In this document: positions 12,655 through 20,726 of the stretch, piece after piece
How positions within the stretch are numbered: the first letter of the stretch is position 1
Layout: each line of letters starts with the position of its first letter
IMG/VR virus record: IMGVR_UViG_3300017963_000651
Location: 1-28,140 of that record
DNA length: 28,140 nt
Origin: a virus
Direction: 5' to 3' (one strand)
Position numbers and translations under genes: made by a program
The notes under the pieces: generated by a model
Databases searched by the model: none
What the model saw: only the letters and a program-made list of their open reading frames with translations
What the model was told of the DNA's origin: nothing

Positions 12655-13185
12655 ATGAATAAGGAGGAGATTAAACAAATTTGGCCTTGCTTTCGGAGTA
12701 TAGTTTGGGCTTTTTGTTGGTTGCTGCTCATGTGCTCCGTTACTGATAGCCTTCCATCATGGTATCAAGCAATTGCATTTGGTGATTGTTGGCTTGATAA
12801 AGCAAACCTTAAGAATGTTCAAAAATGTGTCACCCTTGGCGCTTCTACGGAGACCCTCGTTGAATCCATAAAAGGATTTAACGGGAGGTCTGATTTTGCG
12901 GACATTCTGATTTTGGGAGGTTCCCTTAATGAGCTTAACTTTGAAACAGAAGAGGACAGAGAGAAGCAGATAAAACGTGCCGCCCGAAATCGCTTTCCCG
13001 CTTCTCGAATAACCATAGTATCGACATTGGACATTAAAGAAACCGCTAAACGATTTCCCGGAAAGCGCAAATCCAATCAAACAATAGACGGCTTTCATAC
13101 AACCCAAGAGGGCCTTTATTGGTTGCTTTCCAGACCTCGCTATGCTATCTTTCATCATTACATCTCTAATGCGAAATTAGAATAA
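12655..13185 (+). CDS. Membrane-anchored SGNH-like protein with Cys in place of Ser (moron)
   Basis: The 176-aa product has a hydrophobic segment at about residues 14-28 (signal anchor), then motifs in the order expected of SGNH hydrolases: FGDCW (block I, GDS with Ser replaced by Cys), TLGAS, ILGGSLNEL (Gly and Asn) and DGFHTTQEGL (Asp-x-x-His near the C-terminus). SGNH enzymes are often esterases or acyl-modifying proteins at the cell surface. With Cys as the possible nucleophile, activity is uncertain. The gene is on the opposite strand to its neighbours, visibly more AT-rich, has its own promoter, and overlaps the next gene's stop by 20 nt. That fits a horizontally acquired lysogeny gene. 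Confidence 0.6.
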   Translation: MNKEEIKQIWPCFRSIVWAFCWLLLMCSVTDSLPSWYQAIAFGDCWLDKANLKNVQKCVTLGASTETLVESIKGFNGRSDFADILILGGSLNELNFETEEDREKQIKRAARNRFPASRITIVSTLDIKETAKRFPGKRKSNQTIDGFHTTQEGLYWLLSRPRYAIFHHYISNAKLE

Positions 13186-13843
13186 CTTGGCCCGCCGACT
13201 CTTCCCACTCCACATATAGTTCCGGTGGATTCCCTCCGCTGTCATAAGAATCGAAGCGCCGATAGCAGACGGAACATGGAGCCCAAGTCCTATACCGGAT
13301 TCTAAAGCCAATATATCCGTTGGTAGCATCTCCGGGACTATAATTTGCCTCGTCAATTTGGCCCTGTAATAAGGTGGAAATATCTGGTGAATCATACCAA
13401 TTATTATCAGACCACGCCGCAACCGGGTCCCATGTAAGAATTGCAAGATTCGTGATTGCCCATAAAGCGTCCTCGTCCGCATAATTATCCGTATGAAATC
13501 CATCGCTGTTTCTCCATGCTGGAGAGCCGGATTGGGCTAACGAGCAAATATATTCGTCCATCGCCCCGCCTGAAGTCGCCCTCGCATAGAAAGAAATTTT
13601 TGCAGTTGTTATCGTCGCACCTTTTGGGATATTCGCATTATAGCGTAAATATGAAACCAGACTGCTGCCTGTATATGGCCCGAAATCACACCACGCGTAA
13701 TTATAATAATTGCCGCCTCCGCTTGTGGATGAATACGTATCGTCAACGGAATCAGCAAGATAAAACGTGTCGGAGCCTCCAATAGCGGAAGCAGAATTAA
13801 GGAGCCAAAGGATAATGAAAATGAATTTAATCAATGTTCGCAT
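13166..13843 (-). CDS. Exported DNRLRE-like beta-sandwich protein, 225 aa
   Basis: ATG at 13843 (AAGGGA 8 nt upstream) overlaps the spike gene's end. Residues 1-20 form a signal peptide (IKFIFIILWLLNSASA). The rest resembles the DNRLRE surface domain: DTFYLADSVDDTY near the start, SYLRYNANIPKGATITTAKISFYA, and a final PELYVEWE. DNRLRE domains occur in secreted and surface proteins. Because it follows the spike in the late operon it may be an adsorption accessory, but the signal peptide implies export by the host. Confidence 0.6.
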   Translation of the reverse strand: MRTLIKFIFIILWLLNSASAIGGSDTFYLADSVDDTYSSTSGGGNYYNYAWCDFGPYTGSSLVSYLRYNANIPKGATITTAKISFYARATSGGAMDEYICSLAQSGSPAWRNSDGFHTDNYADEDALWAITNLAILTWDPVAAWSDNNWYDSPDISTLLQGQIDEANYSPGDATNGYIGFRIRYRTWAPCSVCYRRFDSYDSGGNPPELYVEWEESAGQVILISH

Positions 13844-16472
13844 CGTAGTATCCCTTTATCGCAATTGCAAGGTCCTCCGCCGTCCCGCTCGAATGCTCAA
13901 AGATAAGCCAGCGGCCGGGAGCAATCGTTGAATCATCAAACCCGCTCATAATGTGCTTGTAATAACACGCCGTCCCGTTGTCCTCACAGACAACCGAATC
14001 AATTTGACTGTCGTTGGCCGTCCCAATGTCCGTCTCTCCGCCGCTTTCAAAGAGTAGAAAAGTGTAATCATCTTCATCCGATATGGCATAGATGGAGGTT
14101 ATTACATAAGTCAGAGAAGACGTATTCTTGCAAATGGTCTTAGATATCGTTGAACGTGTGCCATGCGTCGGCAAGTTCTCCGGGTCCGCAATGGCAAAAC
14201 CGATGTTCGGGTCAAGGAGGACTCCTTTTTGCTTCCCATCGTCATACACTCGAATTACAGCATCGTCCGTGTCCTGAGCAATGTCTCCCTTTTGGCTAAC
14301 GTCCGGGTCCGTCCCGGAGAGGAGTTCTCCGGGATAGGCAAAGCGCCGCTCCGTCCCGGCTGAATCCTTTGAATACCAACGGGAGACGCCGCTTAAATCC
14401 TTGGCATATTGCCAAAGCGTGTTAGCATCCGGATTGTTCCCGGGAGGAGTGATTTCCTCTCCAATAAGCAACCGGCCGCAATAGATATCGAGCCATGCTT
14501 GCAGCACATTGAGAGTCATTACATTATCGAGCCAACGGCCCTCTGAGCTATCGTCAATGGATTCGGAGTTGACAATCCAAAGCTCATCTCCGTTGCTGCT
14601 ATCAGGCCCGGAGCCCGCAATTATTTCTTGCGCCGCCGTTGCCCAAATGGACCCAATATAAATATTCCGCTTTCCGACATTTGAGTTTGTCCATGCGGTT
14701 GCACAGTTATTCACATGAAGCTCTAAAAGACATCCATTCCGGGCCGCGCCCGCTCCGGTCTCAACTCCCTTGCCGCCGCTGTCTGAATAACCAACAATCC
14801 GGCCGAAAGCAGAAAGAGCATTTGCTCCAACGCGGAGGCCGGTCCCGGCTCCGCCGTCCGAATAGATGTTAAGGCTCCCTATATTCGTATGAATCCCCGC
14901 TATATTTGCGCCGCCCGCGCTCGTGTGCGTGTCGGAGATTCTTAGCTCCGCAATTTGGAGATAGGTCCCCTCTGAGTAAAGATTCCAATAGGTTCCGGAG
15001 TCTCCGGTATCGGCCCGCGCAAGATACAGTTTGCCAAGCTGAGCGCCTATGGCATCGGAGGTAAGATAAAGACATTCTTTGGCGCAATCGCCCGCGTTCA
15101 AATGCTGAGCCCGGATATCGGTATCAACATAGATACCATACCCCGCCGCTCCGTACACATGGATATAATTGATGTCGCATGTCCCGTCATATGTTGAGCC
15201 GTCAGTCTCAAACCGGGCTCCATCTCCGCCGATTGAGTTGCCGATTTCCACATGCTGAATATATCCGTCATGTGGGCCGCGGTATTGAAGACCATGGGAG
15301 CCCGGGTCCTTGATTTGGACCCAACCGATATCTGTTGAGGGCATGTCCGTTTCATCTGATTGTCCGGTTGCGTCTCCCGCCTCTGAATACAGGCCCACTC
15401 CATAAGCGTCAACAATTTGGACATTCTTGATTTTGTATCCCTTGGCATACAGAGCAACCGCATAGTCTCCGCCTGATTGGTTGCCTCCATTTCCATCAAT
15501 GCTGAGGTCCTCAAGTCCCAACGCATAGCAAACGCCCCCGGAGGTCAACCACGTATCCGAGCCGGTCATATTGTCAAAATCATATGACTCGATAACCCGG
15601 GAGTCCGAATTGTCCGCCAGTTTGATAATGGACGCATGCGGCCCTTGCCCGCGGATTGTCACCCTTGACGGCAAGCTCAGCGCCCCGGAGACGAGACACG
15701 TCCCCCGCGGTATCTCGACAACTCCGCCGCCCAATGTCTCAACGGTATTTATGACATATTGAAAATCTGTCAAATCATCCGTTACGCCGTCACACTCACA
15801 ACCCCAATCCCCAATCTTATACACAGTTGCGGCCGCGTAATGTAGGCCCGGTGTGGCCCTGTAGGGAGTCCCTCCCTCGTGTCTGATAATGCCGTTATCG
15901 AGAGCGCTAATATCATGCTCTATTGTTAATGTACCATGCGGGCCTCCGGTCCAATATTCCGCGTCATTCGGAGCCGCTCCAACGCCCGCGCTTGCAATCG
16001 TGAACGGCCCCAACGTTGCCCACACTTGATTTGCTTTATATGTTCCGTCCGGGAGATATATCCCCTTGTCAGATTCCGCCCTCGCAAATACTCCGGCTCC
16101 CATGCCCGGAGCCGTCTCCGCCGTTCTAGCCGTTGAGCTATGGCGGAGCGGGTCATTGTTTGAGACGGAGCCCGTCACCTTTACGGCAACAAGCCCGGCC
16201 CTAACCACGCGCCCCCGGCTCAATGCTGCTATGTCCTCTTTGGCAACTCCCATTACGGTTGTATCCGCCTGTATCGAGCCAATCGTAACTGAGAAGTTCT
16301 CACAGTCGGACGCAAGAACAACATCGCCTTGATAAAGCTCCACACATGCATAATAGGTGTAAACCGTTGCCGCGGCCATGAGCGGGAATAGAACAAGCAG
16401 AGTTGAAAATAGAATGAGCCCGGCAATCGTCCCGATTGCGTTGACTCCAAGAGCAAGATTAAGCTTTGTCAT
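13827..16472 (-). CDS. Tail-spike-like beta-helix protein with N-terminal signal, 881 aa
   Basis: ATG at 16472 follows GAGAGG. The N-terminus has a hydrophobic stretch (about 14-35) ending MAAA. Residues 40-160 (GDVVLAS, TTVMGVAKEDIAAL, AGLVAVKVTGSVS) resemble a DUF2190-like decoration domain. From about 223 (WGCECDGVTDD, GGGVVEIPRGTCLV, LPSRVTIRGQG) it is a typical pectate-lyase-3/beta-helix start, with helical rungs rich in Gly/Asp/Ile to about 650 and a distinct C-terminal domain after 700. Such proteins bind or cleave host polysaccharides. The N-terminal hydrophobic segment is unusual for a virion protein. Confidence 0.75.
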   Translation of the reverse strand: MTKLNLALGVNAIGTIAGLILFSTLLVLFPLMAAATVYTYYACVELYQGDVVLASDCENFSVTIGSIQADTTVMGVAKEDIAALSRGRVVRAGLVAVKVTGSVSNNDPLRHSSTARTAETAPGMGAGVFARAESDKGIYLPDGTYKANQVWATLGPFTIASAGVGAAPNDAEYWTGGPHGTLTIEHDISALDNGIIRHEGGTPYRATPGLHYAAATVYKIGDWGCECDGVTDDLTDFQYVINTVETLGGGVVEIPRGTCLVSGALSLPSRVTIRGQGPHASIIKLADNSDSRVIESYDFDNMTGSDTWLTSGGVCYALGLEDLSIDGNGGNQSGGDYAVALYAKGYKIKNVQIVDAYGVGLYSEAGDATGQSDETDMPSTDIGWVQIKDPGSHGLQYRGPHDGYIQHVEIGNSIGGDGARFETDGSTYDGTCDINYIHVYGAAGYGIYVDTDIRAQHLNAGDCAKECLYLTSDAIGAQLGKLYLARADTGDSGTYWNLYSEGTYLQIAELRISDTHTSAGGANIAGIHTNIGSLNIYSDGGAGTGLRVGANALSAFGRIVGYSDSGGKGVETGAGAARNGCLLELHVNNCATAWTNSNVGKRNIYIGSIWATAAQEIIAGSGPDSSNGDELWIVNSESIDDSSEGRWLDNVMTLNVLQAWLDIYCGRLLIGEEITPPGNNPDANTLWQYAKDLSGVSRWYSKDSAGTERRFAYPGELLSGTDPDVSQKGDIAQDTDDAVIRVYDDGKQKGVLLDPNIGFAIADPENLPTHGTRSTISKTICKNTSSLTYVITSIYAISDEDDYTFLLFESGGETDIGTANDSQIDSVVCEDNGTACYYKHIMSGFDDSTIAPGRWLIFEHSSGTAEDLAIAIKGYYDANID

Positions 16473-16478
16473 AACCTC

Positions 16479-16985
16479 TCATCCTTTATCCTTTTCTTGG
16501 GCCTGTTGCCGCTCTATAGCGGCCTCATCAACCGATCTATTTGTTGGAGGAGCCTTGTATAATGTCTGCTCGAATTGCTCCGCCAAGACTCGCACAACAT
16601 CAAATGTTATTGGGACAAGCGGTTTCCCTTCCGGGTCCCGTATCATTGCTCTTGTGTCGTTTATGATGCTCAAAACTGCTTTAAGCGCTCCTCGTAAATC
16701 ATGCCTCAGAAATTCATTTGATAAGCGCTTGTCCGGGAGTTGCATTGCCGTTGATCTCGAAATATAATGCTCCGCGTATTTGTTGAGATACGCATCCAGT
16801 CGGCTCCGTGTCCACTGGCGGAGAATCGCCAAATTCTGTCCCGGTATCTCAACGTGTCGTTGCTCCTTGCCGTCAAGCAGAAACACAACGTCCCGGACCG
16901 TATCCGAATAACGCTCCCGGGTTGGATGCTTAATGCGCTTGCGCCGCGGAGGATAGACGCTTATTATTTGGATTCGTTTAGACAA
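16479..16985 (-). CDS. Hypothetical protein between adhesin and spike, 168 aa
   Basis: TTG at 16985 overlaps the adhesin stop by 8 nt and is the only sensible start for this frame. The N-terminus is basic (RRKRIKHPTRERYSD), a central part is helical (LAILRQWTRSRLDAYLNKYAEHYI), and the last 20 residues are Gln/Glu/Lys-rich. Unrecognised. Position would suit an assembly chaperone or connector for the adhesin or spike. Confidence 0.6.
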   Translation of the reverse strand: MSKRIQIISVYPPRRKRIKHPTRERYSDTVRDVVFLLDGKEQRHVEIPGQNLAILRQWTRSRLDAYLNKYAEHYISRSTAMQLPDKRLSNEFLRHDLRGALKAVLSIINDTRAMIRDPEGKPLVPITFDVVRVLAEQFEQTLYKAPPTNRSVDEAAIERQQAQEKDKG

Positions 16986-18231
16986 GTTCGCTTTCCCGAA
17001 TTACGACAATTGCCGCAAGGCCGTCCGCTCCGTCTCCGCCCGCGCCGCCATTGCCGCCCGTTCCGCCCGCAACTCCGGCCGCTCCGCCCGCGCCCCCGGC
17101 CGCTGATACCGTTCCCGAATCATCAATAACGGTCTTACAAAAAATCAAGGCCGTCCCCCCGGCGCCGCCTCCGCCGCCGCCGCCGCCTCCGCCGGAGCCT
17201 GTGCCAGCGCTCCCCGCTGTGCCATCATCTCCGGCCGCGGAAATTATGCCCGTTGCGGTCAATTCAAGCTCGTTACATTCAATAACTACAATTGTTCCGC
17301 CCTTGCCTCCTGTTCCGGCCGCGCCCCCGGCTCCCGTTCCCGTGCCGCCGTTGCCGCCGCGTTGACCCCAAAGACGCCGAAACATTCTATCTCTATATAA
17401 ATATGAAAATGTCTCATACCAGTTTGTCCCGTCTTGGCCCGCGGTCCCGGCTCCGCCGCCCGCTCCGCCTCCTGAGCCCTGCAAACCCCCAAGTCCAAAT
17501 GGAGTTGTTTTTTTGAATGCGCTTGTGCTTCCCGGGTCTCCGTCCGCTCCGCCCGCGCCCCCGGCCTCTCCGCCGCCGCCTCCTCCGCCTCCGCCTCCAT
17601 AATGTCCGCATCCCGTTGTTGAAACTATTTCGTCGGCCTTGCCTTTTACGTCGATAGCGCCCTGTATTTTGAGACGCTCTGTCACTCCAAGCAAAATCAT
17701 TCCAACGCCCGTATCCGGAGAAACTACATGGCCGGTTGATATCGTGAGATTTCTATATTGCTTTGGGGTTGCGTCCCATGATTCGTTACCGGCTGTTGTA
17801 TGGTCCCCGTCTGTCCCGTCTCCGCAAAAAATCCCAAAGAGCGGTTGAAACATCATAAGTTCATTGATAATGTCCGCCTTGATTGGGCTCCCCATTCCCG
17901 TATAGGAGACCTCAACCTTGTTGCCGTTCTCCGACGAGTGAAACGCTATAAACGCTGTCCCCTTGCGGTCAGCGTCGGTATCGTCCGGCTCATAGTCAAC
18001 TCGAAATTCCGCCGCGGCCGGAGCCGTAAAGACCTCACTGTAACCCGAAATGGAAACGGTCCCGCGCTTTGGTATTTCGGCAAGCTGTATGCCGTAAAAA
18101 TCCGGGTCCGCAAGCGGTACCTGTGTAACGATATGCTCTTCATTCGATATAGACGTTTCCCGCCGCGTCCCTGCAAATGGGTCTCCCCAAATATCCCTTA
18201 CAAATCGCAATCCTTCCGGAGCGCCGTCCAT
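16978..18231 (-). CDS. Glycine-rich tail adhesin-like protein, 417 aa
   Basis: ATG at 18231 follows GGAGG by 6 nt. The first ~200 residues are a beta-rich domain (GTVSISGYSEV, FRVDYEPDD). Residues about 208-410 are dominated by Gly, with two runs of ten Gly and many GG-x-GG and GAGG steps, separated by beta strands (GTIVVIECNEL, GTALIFCKTVI, AAIVVIRESEL). The pattern recalls the polyglycine-helix sandwich of T4-type gp38 adhesins, where variable loops bind the host receptor. It lies right after the baseplate hub. Host-range determinant is the favoured role. Confidence 0.65.
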   Translation of the reverse strand: MDGAPEGLRFVRDIWGDPFAGTRRETSISNEEHIVTQVPLADPDFYGIQLAEIPKRGTVSISGYSEVFTAPAAAEFRVDYEPDDTDADRKGTAFIAFHSSENGNKVEVSYTGMGSPIKADIINELMMFQPLFGIFCGDGTDGDHTTAGNESWDATPKQYRNLTISTGHVVSPDTGVGMILLGVTERLKIQGAIDVKGKADEIVSTTGCGHYGGGGGGGGGGEAGGAGGADGDPGSTSAFKKTTPFGLGGLQGSGGGAGGGAGTAGQDGTNWYETFSYLYRDRMFRRLWGQRGGNGGTGTGAGGAAGTGGKGGTIVVIECNELELTATGIISAAGDDGTAGSAGTGSGGGGGGGGGGAGGTALIFCKTVIDDSGTVSAAGGAGGAAGVAGGTGGNGGAGGDGADGLAAIVVIRESELV

Positions 18232-18240
18232 AAATCCTCC

Positions 18241-19503
18241 TCAAGCAAGTTGTCCGACATTCGCGGCTTGCAACGCCTCCTCTTTCTTAAGTCGTCGGAG
18301 CATGTCTATATATTGAGCGTCTAGCGGTTGTAACTCCAAATCTCCAAGGTCCAAATCACACCGTATAGCCTTGTCCGCGCTGACTGTATATGCTGCTTTC
18401 TTGATTGGCAGTTCCAATTCAACGCCCTCTCCATCGAATACCCGCGCTTTACCCCGGGCAATTATCAACCCCTCATTTTGTAAGTCTATGTTTTTGGCCT
18501 TGGCGGATTGCTTCGGGTCTTTAAGGAGATAGAGTTGATAGCGGCCCCAACGGAGAGCGTCCGCGGCCGTCAACGCCGATGGAATTGTTTTTTTGGTCCA
18601 TCGGACACCGTATAATCCTTGAGAAGTCCCGTCGCTCACTGTATCCGCATAGTTTGAGCTTTCAACCTCGTCAATTGCGCCGCAAATGATATCTATTTTG
18701 TTTCTTACCGGCTCTATGTCCTCTTTGGGCTCAAAGCTCTCAACGTGATAACCAACCCATTTGACCGCATCCACAACAACGGCAACGGAAATGGGCCGAA
18801 AGAATAAATCCCCGTCCGCGTCAACTCCAAATTCATACGGTAACTCATTGTCAACGTTATAGGCATACTCCGCCAAATCCTTAAGCGCGTCCTTTGCGCT
18901 CACTCGATCAAAATTGATTTCCGATACCTTGTAGCTTGGGCTCGTCTGTACTATTTTCGGGCCTGAATATCCTATGGAGGTATAGGGTTGAATGTCGTTC
19001 ACAAGAATATCTTTGACAATTGCTGAAACCTCCATATCCTGATAACTGCGATTCACGCCGCAAAATTCCAAATCATGATAAAGGCCATGGCCGGAGTATT
19101 TAAACGTGTCCTTGGTTGTCCGCTCATCCGGAATTTTCAGGACGCGCCCCGCATAAATCGGCTCTGACTCCGGCTGACCCCAAAGAAAAACTTTAATGTG
19201 GCACAGATAGGTAAACGAGAATGTCGGCATTTCCACAAGCTCAAGCGTAAAAGCGCCGGAGCCTGTTTGAACAACTTCAAACTTGAGAGAGATAACAGGA
19301 GGACTCCCCATGTCGGAGCTATACTCGCCAACCTTGTCCCAATCCGAATCATAGAAGATTATGCGGTATCCCCACCGGCCCGTTACATCAACCTCCGGAG
19401 TTGGCTCCGGCTCTTCCGCCTCTTCCGCTCCTATTGGAATAGATAGAAACCCGGCATCAAGAAAGCCGGTATTTAGAAAGCCCGTTGTCCTCTCATTGCC
19501 CAT
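18241..19503 (-). CDS. Tail hub / tail-associated protein, 420 aa
   Basis: ATG at 19503 overlaps the distal tail stop (TAATG). After a short Gly/Phe-rich start (NTGFLDAGFLS) the protein contains YRIIFYDSDWD, a strand-rich domain, then KVSEINFDRVSAKDALKDLAEYAY and DADGDLFFRP. These resemble the gp27/gpD-like baseplate hub fold found in siphovirus tail proteins next to the distal tail protein. It probably caps the tail tube and carries the adhesion apparatus. The C-terminus is helical and Ala/Leu-rich. Confidence 0.7.
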   Translation of the reverse strand: MGNERTTGFLNTGFLDAGFLSIPIGAEEAEEPEPTPEVDVTGRWGYRIIFYDSDWDKVGEYSSDMGSPPVISLKFEVVQTGSGAFTLELVEMPTFSFTYLCHIKVFLWGQPESEPIYAGRVLKIPDERTTKDTFKYSGHGLYHDLEFCGVNRSYQDMEVSAIVKDILVNDIQPYTSIGYSGPKIVQTSPSYKVSEINFDRVSAKDALKDLAEYAYNVDNELPYEFGVDADGDLFFRPISVAVVVDAVKWVGYHVESFEPKEDIEPVRNKIDIICGAIDEVESSNYADTVSDGTSQGLYGVRWTKKTIPSALTAADALRWGRYQLYLLKDPKQSAKAKNIDLQNEGLIIARGKARVFDGEGVELELPIKKAAYTVSADKAIRCDLDLGDLELQPLDAQYIDMLRRLKKEEALQAANVGQLA

Positions 19504-20723
19504 TACAAATACCGCTCCCGATATTCAACTATCACTGTTGCGCTCGTGGTTCCCGTAACTCGAATCTCATTGTTGCCGGGAATGAGGCGGAGCCATGGCC
19601 CATCAAATTTGTCTATGCGATTTGGAGTCCCGGCCCCAACGAGCGTCACCGTTCCAAGGTCGCAATCAAAATGGACCTCTTCCCCATTCAGAAACGCCGC
19701 GTCCGCATATGTAAATTCTCTGCTATCGGTCACATTCGCAATCTGTAAGTTTGGTATGTCCTCTCCCGCCGTGATCTTGATAATCGGATGAGCATCAACG
19801 CTCCCGTTATAGGTTATGTAATACGTCTCCGGATTTGTTGTTATCGCTTCCGTGTTTTGTGTCAGCGTTGCAGAAACCCAAAATGGATTTTCCATGAGAA
19901 ACTTTATGCGCCATTCGGAGCCGCGCTGAAAGAATCCCTTGAGAAATTTCTCTTGAACGGAGCCGTCAAGCCGCTTTAGCGGGAGGTATCTGTCAAAATT
20001 GGTCCAAAGCTCAAGGTCCTCCCGGGTTATTGCCCGGTAAAGCGCGTCCTTTGCGGTCTCATATGCGTTGTTGGTGAGCGCTTTCAAAAACCCCCGGATT
20101 TCAATTATCCGCTCAGAATAGAAACCGTCTCCGCTATCCTTGACGCCGTGTCTTCCGGCCCTGTTTGATTCTCTCACCCTTGTCTTTGTCGGTATCGTCT
20201 CAAACCAAAATGCGCCCTGCGGTTGATCCGTCATTTGCGGAAATTCATAATCGCCGGCAATCGCGTGAGTCAGCGTCAATAGCTCCGGAAGCGCGGAAAA
20301 TGTCTGATAGGGGAGGACGTTGTTGATGAGCAAAAGGTCTCCGGAATTATTTAGCTCCGCGGGCCGGGCTCCATCAATATTGAGCCATGCCTCCGATGCA
20401 TCGCTTTCTATCTCCCAATTGTTCCCGGTCCATGTAAGCGCTTGGTCCGGAGTTTCTTGTCCCGCAAGGCAACAATCGCCATTTGCATAGATTTCCAATA
20501 AGCGCGTTTTATCCGATAGCGCGATATACAAACATTCCCGGCTTGAATCCCAACCCCGCGGCTCATCGGGAGCAGAGGGCAACACTTGACTTTCCACAAG
20601 GTCTCCCAACAACTTTAAATTCCCCGTTTTCGTCAGTTCGGCAACGGTCACATAATCAATGACAAAGTACATGCTTTCTCGAACAAACTTGATAAAGCGC
20701 CCGCTGCCATAGTTATAAGACAA
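19503..20723 (-). CDS. Distal tail protein-like (Dit), 406 aa
   Basis: The start is TTG 20723, since no ATG or GTG lies in frame, with AGGAG about 10 nt upstream. The C-terminal half carries Dit-family signatures: an internal strand-rich region with LENPFW-like MENPFWVSAT, HPIIKITAG, and the typical late GPWLRLIPGNNEIRVTG. The N-terminal ~200 residues are extra, possibly a carbohydrate-binding or structural domain. It sits directly after the tape measure, where Dit is expected. Confidence 0.75.
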   Translation of the reverse strand: MSYNYGSGRFIKFVRESMYFVIDYVTVAELTKTGNLKLLGDLVESQVLPSAPDEPRGWDSSRECLYIALSDKTRLLEIYANGDCCLAGQETPDQALTWTGNNWEIESDASEAWLNIDGARPAELNNSGDLLLINNVLPYQTFSALPELLTLTHAIAGDYEFPQMTDQPQGAFWFETIPTKTRVRESNRAGRHGVKDSGDGFYSERIIEIRGFLKALTNNAYETAKDALYRAITREDLELWTNFDRYLPLKRLDGSVQEKFLKGFFQRGSEWRIKFLMENPFWVSATLTQNTEAITTNPETYYITYNGSVDAHPIIKITAGEDIPNLQIANVTDSREFTYADAAFLNGEEVHFDCDLGTVTLVGAGTPNRIDKFDGPWLRLIPGNNEIRVTGTTSATVIVEYRERYL

Positions 20724-20726
20724 AAC

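Noticed and set aside
12757-13158. Minus-strand ORF (133 aa) opposite the SGNH-like gene
   Set aside because: The plus-strand frame has ordered SGNH motifs and its own promoter. The antisense frame has neither motif nor RBS.
15290-15330. GGGTCC and inverted GGACCC words in the spike gene as extra integrase arm sites
   Set aside because: They lie inside a coding region, lack the 11-bp pairing and the full GGGTCCA-pair layout, and are common chance words in this GGNTCC-rich sequence.
17051-17365. Plus-strand proline-rich ORF (104 aa)
   Set aside because: It is the mirror of the Gly codon repeats in the adhesin gene; poly-Pro arises from GGC/GGA runs on the other strand.
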